64,000 nucleotides of DNA from an uncultured Bacilli bacterium. GTDB lineage: Bacteria; Bacillota_I; Bacilli_A; RF39; UBA660. The notes below the pieces were generated by a model. That model did not search any database. It was not told the origin of the DNA and was given only the letters and a program-made list of their open reading frames with translations. This document shows positions 50,633 to 58,902 of this stretch, piece by piece. How positions within the stretch are numbered: position 1 is the first letter of the stretch; every line of letters begins with the position of its first letter. A program made the translations under genes and the position numbers. The stretch is taken from positions 1 through 64,000 of the forward strand of contig CALVVF010000005.1 of NCBI GenBank assembly GCA_944363785.1. Direction: 5' to 3'.

Positions 50633-51517
50633 ATGGCAGATGGTATTTTAGTTGTTAATAAGCCAAGTGGTGTGACCAGCCGTGATATTGTAAATCAAGC
50701 ATGTAAGATTTTTTCTACAAGGAAGATAGGTCATACTGGGACATTAGATCCTCTAGCTAGTGGTGTTTTAGTTTTAGGAATTGGTGATGGAACAAAAGTA
50801 ATTGATTTATTGACCAGTCAGGATAAAGAATATATTGCTGAAGTAATAGTCGGTGTTTCTACAGATACTTTAGATATTACAGGAAATATATTAAAAACAG
50901 AGTCGAAAGAATTCTCTTCCTCTCAGATTGAAAAAACTTTGACATCTTTTTTAGGTGAATATGAACAAGAAGTACCGCTTTATTCAGCTATTCATGTCCA
51001 AGGTAAACGATTGTACGAGTATGCAAGAAATAATGAAACAGTAGTTTTACCAAAAAGAAAAGTCAAAATACAAGCTATTCATCTTTTAGAAGAACCGTAC
51101 ATCGATCAAGAAGGTAGACAATGTTTTCGCTTTTGTGTTCAAGTAAGTAAGGGAACGTATATTCGGAGTTTAATTCGAGATATTGGCCATCGTTTAGGAA
51201 CAGTTTGTACAATGACTAATTTGATCCGTACTAAGCAGGGACAATTTACTCTTGAACAGGCAGTTGAACTTTCAGAACCGGATGCTTGTTTAAAAATTTT
51301 AAAGATAGAAGAGGCTCTTAGTGAATATGATAGAATAGTAGTAGAAGATGATAGACGAGAAAAAATTCTTAATGCTTGTATTTTAGATAAGAATTTTACT
51401 ACTGAATACGGACTTTTCTTTGATTCTAATTTACAATTATTAGCTATTTATCAAGAGTATTCTAAAATGGCGGGTAAGGCAAAACCATATCGTGTATTTA
51501 ATAAAAATGGGAGGTAA
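50633..51517 (+). CDS. truB: tRNA pseudouridine-55 synthase
   Basis: 294 residues. Catalytic motif GHTGTLDPLASGVL (Asp about 41), N-terminal LVVNKPSGVTS and a C-terminal extension. It isomerises U55 in the T-loop of most tRNAs. Notably, the tRNA-Gly 2 kb upstream has C at position 55 and could not be a substrate. murE begins one base after its stop, so they share a transcript. SD AGAGGAG precedes ATG 50633. Confidence 0.95.
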   Translation: MADGILVVNKPSGVTSRDIVNQACKIFSTRKIGHTGTLDPLASGVLVLGIGDGTKVIDLLTSQDKEYIAEVIVGVSTDTLDITGNILKTESKEFSSSQIEKTLTSFLGEYEQEVPLYSAIHVQGKRLYEYARNNETVVLPKRKVKIQAIHLLEEPYIDQEGRQCFRFCVQVSKGTYIRSLIRDIGHRLGTVCTMTNLIRTKQGQFTLEQAVELSEPDACLKILKIEEALSEYDRIVVEDDRREKILNACILDKNFTTEYGLFFDSNLQLLAIYQEYSKMAGKAKPYRVFNKNGR

Positions 51518-51518
51518 T

Positions 51519-52943
51519 ATGAAAAAATTAAGTGAGTTGTATCCTGGGTATCCGGATATAGAAATAAAGGGAATTAAGATTAACTCTAAGGAAGTTAAAC
51601 CTGGTGATATTTTTGTATGTACATCGGGAGTAACCGCTGATCGACATGACTTTATTGATGAAGCAATTCAAAATGGAGCAGCTGCTATTGTTGTTAGTAA
51701 AGATATTCAAAGTAGTGTTCCTACGATAAAAGTAGAAAATACCAATCAAGAACTCCCTTTACTTGCTAGTCGTTTTTATGATTATCCTGAGCGAGAGCTA
51801 AAATTATTGGCAGTAACTGGGACTAACGGTAAGACAACTGTGGCTTCTATTACCCAAACCTTAATCGGTAATGACATTAGTGGATATTTAGGGACGAATG
51901 GTATAATCTGTGCTAAATTTAATGAGCCTATTGTTAATACGACACCAGATAGTGATCGACTCTATGGCTACTTTCGGCGCTTTGTTGATAGTGGGTGCAA
52001 GTACTTAAGTATCGAGACTTCTTCAGAAGCTTATTATCGTCATCGCTTAGATCAATTGGAGTTTGAAGTTGGAGTAATTACTAATATTACAGAAGATCAT
52101 TTAAATATCCATCAAACAATCGAAAATTATGTTGCATGTAAACAGCAATTGTTACGACAAGTACGAGTAGGTGGAACATGTATTTTAAATACTGAAGATC
52201 GTTATTTTGCTTCATGCAAAGAGTTGGTACCATCCAATCGGAAGTTATATACATTTGGAAAAAGTTCCGAAGCTACTTTACAGATTATCGATTATCGTTT
52301 AGAGGAGTCTAAAACGACGATTACCGTGCGATATCAGAATCAAAATTATACATTTGATAGTCCACTTTTAGGGGAGTTTAACATTTATAATTTATGTGCT
52401 TCTATGTTAACTTTGATTGCTTTAGGATATTCGATTGATACAATTATAGAAAGAATTCCTAATATTCAAGTTCCTGAAGGACGTGTACAGTTTCTACATT
52501 TTGGTCAACCATATACAATAGTTTTAGATTATGCACATACCCCAGATGCTTTTATTAAGCTTTATGAATTATTACATGCTATCCAAAAGGGTAAGATTAT
52601 TACTGTTACAGGTTCAGCGGGTGGAAGAGAAAAAGAAAAACGTCCATATATGGGAAAAATTGTTTTAGAAAATTCGGATGATGTTATTTTTACTATGGAT
52701 GACCCTCGTAATGAGGAGGTAGATGAAATTATTGATCAATTGGTCAGTATTTCTCCGAATATCCCTTATGAGCGAATAATCAATCGCAAGGAAGCTATTT
52801 TTCATGCTTTAGAAAGAGCAGAGAGCAAGGATATTGTTTTAATTGCTGGAAAGGGAATTGATAATTATATGGCAGTTAAAGGACAATATTTACCGTATAG
52901 TGATTTAGAAGTAATCAAGGAATATTTTCAATTGAAGAAATGA
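51519..52943 (+). CDS. murE: MurE-type UDP-MurNAc-tripeptide ligase
   Basis: 474 residues from ATG 51519 (SD GGGAGG). ATP loop VTGTNGKTTVASI, TTPDSDRLYG (carbamylated Lys/UDP region), ETSSEAYYRHRL, TEDHLNIH and LDYAHTPDAFIKL. The third-residue specificity motif reads DDPRNE: the Arg is the residue that binds the acid group of diaminopimelate in DNPRxE enzymes, while Lys-adding enzymes lack it, so meso-DAP is suggested but not certain. Co-transcribed with truB. Confidence 0.9.
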   Translation: MKKLSELYPGYPDIEIKGIKINSKEVKPGDIFVCTSGVTADRHDFIDEAIQNGAAAIVVSKDIQSSVPTIKVENTNQELPLLASRFYDYPERELKLLAVTGTNGKTTVASITQTLIGNDISGYLGTNGIICAKFNEPIVNTTPDSDRLYGYFRRFVDSGCKYLSIETSSEAYYRHRLDQLEFEVGVITNITEDHLNIHQTIENYVACKQQLLRQVRVGGTCILNTEDRYFASCKELVPSNRKLYTFGKSSEATLQIIDYRLEESKTTITVRYQNQNYTFDSPLLGEFNIYNLCASMLTLIALGYSIDTIIERIPNIQVPEGRVQFLHFGQPYTIVLDYAHTPDAFIKLYELLHAIQKGKIITVTGSAGGREKEKRPYMGKIVLENSDDVIFTMDDPRNEEVDEIIDQLVSISPNIPYERIINRKEAIFHALERAESKDIVLIAGKGIDNYMAVKGQYLPYSDLEVIKEYFQLKK

Positions 52944-52964
52944 AAATAAGAAAGAGGTGAGTTG

Positions 52965-53711
52965 ATGAGAGCTTTTGGTAAGAGAAAACAGGATTATTTA
53001 ATCTTGACATTAATTCTGATTGTTATTATTGTTGGGTGTATTTGTTATCAAATGTATTCTAACCATATTACTTTTGAAGTTACTGAAGAAGAAAATTGCC
53101 AAACAGATAAACAGCTCTATTATACAGGCAATGATGGTCAGAAATATTATACATCTTGTTTAAAGGAAATAGATGTGCATTTCAAAAATGGTGAAGTATT
53201 AACTTTAAAGGATGCGTTAAAGCAGGGAGAGTTGACACTTAAACAATTATTTTCTTTAGCAGATAAAAAAGAAGAACTACAGGAGGAAAATACAACTCTT
53301 TATTACTATTCTGATTTTTCTATTATTTATCGTACCCATGATTCTGATACTGATTCAGTTGTTAATGACATTATATTTGTACCAAAGGATTATCGAGTAG
53401 GAGAAGAGATATACGAAACTTATATTGAACAAGCAACTATAGAAAAGGAAAAAGTTGCGGAAGCAGAGATTATTTTACTTGCCCAAAAAGCAATAAAAAA
53501 AGAGCGCCAAGAGATAATTACTAATTGGGATGAACCAGAAGTAAAAATTGTACAATTTCAAGAAGAACCAGCTCTTGATGAAAAAGAAAAAGACACTAGC
53601 TTAGTAGGAATGGACCTTTATCAAGTTACTTTTTCTAAAGCGGATCAAGAGGTTCTAGTTGTCTATCTTGATTGCTATGATGGAACCGTTTATGGAATGG
53701 ACTACAAGTAG
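52965..53711 (+). CDS. Membrane-anchored extracellular protein of unknown function
   Basis: 248 residues from ATG 52965 (SD AAGAGGTGAG). One N-terminal membrane helix (about 12-30), then an extracellular domain with a cysteine pair (ENCQTDKQLYYTGNDGQ; YYTSCLKE) and a C-terminal beta-rich segment (LYQVTFSKADQEVLVVYLD). It follows murE by 21 bases and probably belongs to that operon. No family recognised; an envelope role is inferred from location only. Confidence 0.65.
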   Translation: MRAFGKRKQDYLILTLILIVIIVGCICYQMYSNHITFEVTEEENCQTDKQLYYTGNDGQKYYTSCLKEIDVHFKNGEVLTLKDALKQGELTLKQLFSLADKKEELQEENTTLYYYSDFSIIYRTHDSDTDSVVNDIIFVPKDYRVGEEIYETYIEQATIEKEKVAEAEIILLAQKAIKKERQEIITNWDEPEVKIVQFQEEPALDEKEKDTSLVGMDLYQVTFSKADQEVLVVYLDCYDGTVYGMDYK

Positions 53712-53732
53712 TAAATTTTGATGGATAGAGGA

Positions 53733-54446
53733 TTACTCATAATAACTTTTAGAACTACTTGTTACTTTGTTTTTAATAAACTCTCTCAAGATTTTAGTTA
53801 GAGCTCTTTTTTCGATTCTTGATACGTAACTTCTTGAAATGTGTAATTCTTTCGCAATGTTTTTTTGCGTTTGTTCTTTTTGATTATTTAAACCATAGCG
53901 ACGAATAATGATTTCCTTTTCCCGAGGATTAAGAATAGCTAAATATTGAAGCAATAATTTGATATTATCCTTTTTATCAATCTCTTCAATAAAATCTGGC
54001 TTTGGTGTTTTAAGTACATCTAATATGGTGATTTCGTTTCCTTCTTTATCGAATCCAACTGATTCATTGAGTGAAACATTTTTGGTATTTTTATTGTTTG
54101 AACGAAAATGCATTAGGATTTCGTTTTCGATACAACGGGCACAGTAGGTAGTAATCTTGGTGCCCTTTTTATTTGAGTAGGAGTCGATTCCTTTAATTAA
54201 GCCAATCGTTCCAATACTAATTAAGTCATCTTGTTCTTTAGAATTGTATTTTTTGGCAATATGAGCGACTAATCGTAAATTATGTTCGATTAATTTACTT
54301 CTTGCTTCTTTATCTCCATTTTGACTACGTTCGATATATTCTTGTTCTTCTTCTTTAGAAAGGGGTTCAGGAAAAACATTATTGGAGTAGGAAGTCGTAA
54401 AAATGGAGAGATTATTAAGTAATAATTTTAATAATTTTTTAAACAT
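53733..54446 (-). CDS. sigK: Sigma-K-like sporulation sigma factor with pro-sequence
   Basis: 237 residues. Regions 2-4 match SigK closely: HNLRLVAHIAKKYN, DLISIGTIGLIKGIDSY, YCARCIENEILMHFR, DKEGNEITILDVLK and IAKELHISRSYVSRIEKRAL. The N-terminus (1-20, hydrophobic: KKLLKLLLNNLSIF) precedes TTSYSNNVFPEPLS, parallel to the SpoIVFB cleavage site of B. subtilis pro-SigK before Tyr-Val-Lys-Asn-Asn. The gene is intact, not split by a skin element. SD AAGGTGAT is good. SigK acts late in the mother cell. SigE-like factors are the alternative. Confidence 0.85.
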   Translation of the reverse strand: MFKKLLKLLLNNLSIFTTSYSNNVFPEPLSKEEEQEYIERSQNGDKEARSKLIEHNLRLVAHIAKKYNSKEQDDLISIGTIGLIKGIDSYSNKKGTKITTYCARCIENEILMHFRSNNKNTKNVSLNESVGFDKEGNEITILDVLKTPKPDFIEEIDKKDNIKLLLQYLAILNPREKEIIIRRYGLNNQKEQTQKNIAKELHISRSYVSRIEKRALTKILREFIKNKVTSSSKSYYE

Positions 54447-54520
54447 ATCATCACCTTACTAAATTTTATGCATTTCATTATGATTTAACTGTAATTCTTG
54501 TTTATCTTCTATAAAATTAT

Positions 54521-54598
54521 AATTTCTAGACGGAAACAACAAAAAATATGAACTATAAAATCTTAATTCCTAGATGAAAACAACAAAAGTATGAACTA
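54521..54598. repeat. Two imperfect 34-bp direct repeats
   Basis: AATTTCTAGACGGAAACAAC (54521) and AATTCCTAGATGAAAACAAC (54565) each continue into a near-identical AAAA-TATGAACTA; period 44. They lie in the 305-base gap between the divergently oriented sigK and polysaccharide deacetylase genes. No gene is visible in that gap. Possible operator pair. Confidence 0.6.
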
Positions 54599-54717
54599 GA
54601 TGACAGCTTAAAATATATGGGAGGATAGGCGAAAAGAAAATAGAATATTTTTCTTGACATCGCATGAGTAAAATCTAGAAATTTTTCTTCTTTTTTAGCT
54701 TTAATTTTAAGGTTTTG

Positions 54718-54726
54718 TGGTAGAAT
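54718..54726 (+). promoter_or_regulatory. Extended -10 promoter of the deacetylase
   Basis: TGGTAGAAT, 25 bases before ATG 54752. Confidence 0.5.
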
Positions 54727-54751
54727 AAGGAAAGGATGGGGAGTGACGGTA

Positions 54752-56578
54752 ATGGCAAAAAAAAATAAAGCAAAATCAAGACAAAACAGAAAAAATAATT
54801 ATAAAAAAGAAAAAAATATAGCTTCTAGGAATCATAATGTTAAATTAGAAAGTTCACCTTCAAAGGATATGACATTAGATGAGTTAGAACAGGAAATTAA
54901 AGTGGATATTGGTAAGAAGACACCACAAACAAAAAAAAGGAATTTTTCCTATAATCAGAATATGTTACTTGAATATTCATATGAAAGAAATAAAACTCGT
55001 TCCTCTTCTTTAAAGACTTCTGTTCGTGATCTTTCAGAAGAGAAGAAAATTTTAGAAAATATTTTAACAGATAAAAAAAATGATGAAGAAACAACGATGG
55101 ATTTTTCTCAAAAAAATGGGAGAATGAAAAAAAGAACAGCTAGAACATCTCGTCGTAATCGCTTAGGTGCGTTATTAAAAGTATTTCTTTTTTTATTCGT
55201 TGTGATTATAATTTCTCTTTTTTTTGTTGTTTCTCCTAAAATAGATCTTAATGGTGATAAACAAGTAGTATTAACTTATAATCAAAAGTACGAAGAGTCA
55301 GGAGCTACAGCTACTTATTTAGGTAAAGATATTACGGATGAGATAAAAGTAAGTGGCAAGGTAGATACTTCTAAAGTAGGTGAGTATAAGGTTACTTATG
55401 AAGTTGACCGGTTTATTTTCCATATCAAAGAAAAAAGGACAGTAAAAGTCATTGATCAAGAAAATCCCGTTTTAGAATTAGAAGGAGATCAAGAGGTTAA
55501 TATTTGTCCGAATGGCGAGTATCAAGATGCTGGCTATCGTGCTTACGATGAATATGATGGTGATTTAACTTCCCAAGTTCAAGTAGAAAAAAAAGAGGAT
55601 CGCTATATTTATACTGTAGTTGATTCATCTGGAAATCAAACTCAAAAAGAACGACTAATCAAACAGGTGGATCAAGAAGCCCCAGTTATTACGTTAAAAG
55701 GTGGGCAGACAATTTATATTACTCCAAATCAGGCTTTCCAAGAACCAGGCTTTACGGCTAATGATAACTGTGCGGGCGATATTACGGATCAAGTAAAAGT
55801 GAGCGGGCAAGTTAGTCCTAATCAATTAGGAACGTATACACTTACTTATACAGTTAGTGACCAAGCTGGAAATAAAGCTTCAGTCAGTAGAAAAGTTGTA
55901 GTTTCTGAACGAACTGATCCGAATAGTGGGGTAAGTAAAGCGGGAGTAATTTATTTGACCTTTGATGATGGACCTAATGCTGCGACTACTAGTGCGATTT
56001 TAGATGTTTTGAAAGAAGAAGGAGTAAAAGCTACTTTCTTCGTAACCAATAATGGACCTGATGAGTTGATTAAACGTGCTTATGATGAAGGACATACTAT
56101 AGGATTACATACTGCTTCTCATCGTTATGATATTGTTTATTCGTCAGTAGATAATTACTTTAATGATTTGAAAACTGTTTCTGATCGTGTTAAAAGAATT
56201 ACAGGACACGAATCGAAGATTATCCGTTTTCCTGGTGGTAGTAGTAATACGATCAGCCGTAAATATAAGCAAGGAATAATGACGGAGTTAACGGAAGCAG
56301 TATTGAATCAGGGATATCGCTATTACGACTGGAATGTCGATGCTAGTGATGCTTGGCAGTGTACCAAAAGTAGTGTTAGTAATAAGAAAGACTGTGTTTA
56401 TCAAAACGTAGTGAAAGGTTTATCAAAATCGAGAGCGAATATTGTGTTGATGCACGATGTTAAACCACATACTAGAGATGCTTTACGAGATATTATCCGT
56501 TACGGTAAAGAAAATGGTTATACTTTCGAGGCGATCGATATGGACACTAAAATGGTCCGTTTTTCAGTAAATAATTAA
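54752..56578 (+). CDS. Membrane-bound polysaccharide deacetylase with Ig-like repeats
   Basis: 608 residues. A very basic cytoplasmic N-terminus (1-130), one membrane helix (about 142-163), three Ig-like/DUF5011 domains (about 165-390; DITDEIKVSGKVDTSKVGEY, AYDEYDGDLTSQVQV, GDITDQVKVSGQVSPNQLGT), then a NodB domain (about 398-600) with TFDDGP, HTASH (HxxxH zinc), RFPGGS, YDWNVDASD and IVLMHD: a complete active site. It probably N-deacetylates peptidoglycan or another wall polymer on the outer face. ATG 54752 is preferred; GTG 54743 is possible. Terminator is at 56713. Confidence 0.9.
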   Translation: MAKKNKAKSRQNRKNNYKKEKNIASRNHNVKLESSPSKDMTLDELEQEIKVDIGKKTPQTKKRNFSYNQNMLLEYSYERNKTRSSSLKTSVRDLSEEKKILENILTDKKNDEETTMDFSQKNGRMKKRTARTSRRNRLGALLKVFLFLFVVIIISLFFVVSPKIDLNGDKQVVLTYNQKYEESGATATYLGKDITDEIKVSGKVDTSKVGEYKVTYEVDRFIFHIKEKRTVKVIDQENPVLELEGDQEVNICPNGEYQDAGYRAYDEYDGDLTSQVQVEKKEDRYIYTVVDSSGNQTQKERLIKQVDQEAPVITLKGGQTIYITPNQAFQEPGFTANDNCAGDITDQVKVSGQVSPNQLGTYTLTYTVSDQAGNKASVSRKVVVSERTDPNSGVSKAGVIYLTFDDGPNAATTSAILDVLKEEGVKATFFVTNNGPDELIKRAYDEGHTIGLHTASHRYDIVYSSVDNYFNDLKTVSDRVKRITGHESKIIRFPGGSSNTISRKYKQGIMTELTEAVLNQGYRYYDWNVDASDAWQCTKSSVSNKKDCVYQNVVKGLSKSRANIVLMHDVKPHTRDALRDIIRYGKENGYTFEAIDMDTKMVRFSVNN

Positions 56579-56712
56579 ACTTATATGGTATTTACTATAG
56601 GAAGTATAAGAGATAGATAGTCAAAAACATTATCGTCGTATCGAGAAAAATTTATTCTAAAATCATGATGAAAACTTGTTGTTTTCACAAATTATGGAGT
56701 TAGTTATCTTTT

Positions 56713-56740
56713 AAAAGTGATGGTAAAACATCACTTTTTC
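56713..56740 (+). terminator. Rho-independent terminator
   Basis: AAAAGTGATG/CATCACTTTT stem, GTAAAA loop, T-run. Confidence 0.88.
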
Positions 56741-56786
56741 TGTACTTTCTATTTAAATTTTTATATAATGGATACAGGTGATTACT

Positions 56787-57311
56787 TTGAGGAGCTACTA
56801 TCCTAATATGTATGTAAAAAATATTTTTGATATCGATTATGATCTATTGAAGAAAAGAAAAATCCGCTGTTTGATTTTTGATTTAGATAATACGATTGCT
56901 CTTATTGATCAAGAAAAGGTAGATAAACGAACAAAAACTCTTTTTAGAAAGTTGAAGAAAGATTTTCATCTTGTGATTATTTCTAATAATTATCGAAAAC
57001 GAGTGGAAAAGTATGCTACCTTTTTAGAATGTGATTTTGTCTCATTTGCGATGAAGCCACTTCCTTTTGGGTATATGAAAATTAAAAGAAAGTTTCACTA
57101 CCAAAAAGAAGAAATGGCGATGATCGGGGATCAACTAGTTACGGATATCTTTGTAGGAAACAAGATGACAGGATACACTATACTTGTTGACCCACTTGGG
57201 AAAAAAGATTTAAAAATTACATCAATTAATCGATTTTTAGAAAATAAAATTTTTCGTTACTACGAGAAAAAGGCAATAATGAAAAGAGGAAGATATTATG
57301 GTGAAAAATAA
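56787..57311 (+). CDS. yqeG: YqeG-family HAD phosphatase
   Basis: 174 residues starting at TTG 56787 (SD AGGTGAT; the start LRSYYPNMYVKNIFDID fits the family's usual beginning). HAD motif I FDLDNT (about 36-41), motif II VIISNN, motif III MAMKPLPFG-like lysine and motif IV MIGDQLVTD. Cytoplasmic phosphatase related to PGP phosphatases. It overlaps yqeH by 14 bases, the conserved yqeG-yqeH order of Bacilli. Confidence 0.9.
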   Translation: MRSYYPNMYVKNIFDIDYDLLKKRKIRCLIFDLDNTIALIDQEKVDKRTKTLFRKLKKDFHLVIISNNYRKRVEKYATFLECDFVSFAMKPLPFGYMKIKRKFHYQKEEMAMIGDQLVTDIFVGNKMTGYTILVDPLGKKDLKITSINRFLENKIFRYYEKKAIMKRGRYYGEK

Positions 57312-58302
57312 AAAGTGTATCGGGTGTGGGGTTGTCCTTCAGGATGAAAATATCACTCAAGAAGGCTATGTAACCTCATTAGAAAATAATATTTGTCAGC
57401 GTTGTTTTCGAATGAAGAATTATGGAGAGTATCAAGTATCTACTAAATCGAATGATGAATACATTGAAATTCTAAAGTCAGTAGGAAAAACCAATGATTT
57501 GGTTTTACATATCGTCGATTTATTAAATATTGATAAAGATCTTTCTATTATTCGACAATATGTTCCAAATAAAATGATTTTAGTATTGAACAAGCGAGAT
57601 GTTCTTCCAAAGAGTATACCTGATACTAAGATTATTGAGTATTTTCAACAACTCGATCTTCAATATGAAGATATCATAGTCATTAGTGTAAATAAAAATT
57701 ATCAAATTGATGCTCTTTTAGATAAAATTAAAAAGTTAAAAACGAGTAATCAAGTTTATGTAGTAGGACATACGAATACGGGAAAAAGTAGTTTGATTAA
57801 TAAGTTAATCCAAAATTATTCTGAGAATACAAGTGATTTAACGATTTCACCACTTCCTAGTACGACATTGAATAAAATAGAAATTAAATTAAGTGATCAA
57901 TTAACATTAATCGATACTCCAGGATTGGTCGATCGTGGGAATTTAATTCATTATATCGATTCTAGTCTACTAAAGAAAATTAGTCCTAAGAAAGAAATTA
58001 AACCTAAAACATATCAATTGAAGAAAAATCAGTGTTTATTAATTGGTAATTTTGCTCGTCTTGACTATGTCGAAGGAGAGAAAAATAGCTTTACGGTGTT
58101 TACTTCTAATGATGTTAAAGTAAGACGTGTTTCTAGTAAACAAGCTACATTAAAAGATTTAGCTAAAATTACTTACGAGATAAAATATCATGAGGATTTA
58201 GTCATCAATGGGTTAGGCTGGATTAAAGTTGTTGAAAAAGGAACGGTTGACTTATACTTACATCGAGATGTTGAATCATTTACTAGAAAATCACTTATTT
58301 GA
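57298..58302 (+). CDS. yqeH: YqeH-type circularly permuted GTPase
   Basis: 334 residues. An N-terminal zinc finger (CIGCGVVLQ, CQRCFRMKNY), then the permuted GTPase order: G4 LNKRD (about 100) before G1 GHTNTGKSS (about 160) and G3 DTPG (about 206), and a C-terminal domain with RVSSKQATL. YqeH assembles the 30S ribosomal subunit. Length is a little under the usual 366. It overlaps yqeG and ends eight bases into the convergent membrane gene. Confidence 0.94.
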   Translation: MVKNKKCIGCGVVLQDENITQEGYVTSLENNICQRCFRMKNYGEYQVSTKSNDEYIEILKSVGKTNDLVLHIVDLLNIDKDLSIIRQYVPNKMILVLNKRDVLPKSIPDTKIIEYFQQLDLQYEDIIVISVNKNYQIDALLDKIKKLKTSNQVYVVGHTNTGKSSLINKLIQNYSENTSDLTISPLPSTTLNKIEIKLSDQLTLIDTPGLVDRGNLIHYIDSSLLKKISPKKEIKPKTYQLKKNQCLLIGNFARLDYVEGEKNSFTVFTSNDVKVRRVSSKQATLKDLAKITYEIKYHEDLVINGLGWIKVVEKGTVDLYLHRDVESFTRKSLI

Positions 58303-58816
58303 TGCCATAGATTTTTTCTATCGGGTCAAAGAAAAAAGGATGTTCTATTGGTTCGAAAGTAAAATAGCCAAGTACAAGAAAAAATAGGGGAACAAGAATG
58401 ATACTGATTGTTTCTACTTCCTTTTTCTCTTTCTTTTTTAGAAGAGGGGATACTATTTTTTCGGTTACTAGAATAGTCAAAAAGTAAAGAAGTAGAGTAA
58501 TTAATAAGTGTTCGCCAAGAAAATAGTATATAGGAAGATATATTCCAAAAAATAAAATAATATTGAAACAACTAGCTAATAACATCGTAGTATACAAATT
58601 ATTTAAATGTAGTGGTTTTTTGAAGATGAAAAGAATACTATAGAAGATAAAGTAATTTGTAAATATCATTTTTAAGTGTTCCATTAGACTTTCATTGACG
58701 GGAAAGAAAATGGCAGTGATCTGATTTGGAAACCATTCATAAAAGAAATGAGTAGGAAAAGCGAGTAGAAAGAGAATTGTCGCTTTAATGATAATTGTTT
58801 TTCTATTTTTTTTCAT
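58295..58816 (-). CDS. DUF6512-like polytopic membrane protein
   Basis: 173 residues, five hydrophobic segments. The motif FFYEWFPN (about 24-31), PVNESLMEHLKM (about 39-50) and the later PIYYFLGEHLL resemble the DUF6512 family of small integral membrane proteins. Function unknown. It is convergent with yqeH (eight-base overlap of ends). Confidence 0.7.
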   Translation of the reverse strand: MKKNRKTIIIKATILFLLAFPTHFFYEWFPNQITAIFFPVNESLMEHLKMIFTNYFIFYSILFIFKKPLHLNNLYTTMLLASCFNIILFFGIYLPIYYFLGEHLLITLLLYFLTILVTEKIVSPLLKKKEKKEVETISIILVPLFFLVLGYFTFEPIEHPFFFDPIEKIYGIK

Positions 58817-58861
58817 ATTTTCACTATATCAAAAAACAACTAGAAAAAGATGTCGAAATGG

Positions 58862-58870
58862 TGTTATAAT
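58862..58870 (+). promoter_or_regulatory. Extended -10 promoter of dnaG operon
   Basis: TGTTATAAT; -35 not clear. Drives dnaG and probably sigA. Confidence 0.55.
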
Positions 58871-58902
58871 ATTTAATGTTTTAAAAAAAGAAGGTGACGA
58901 GA

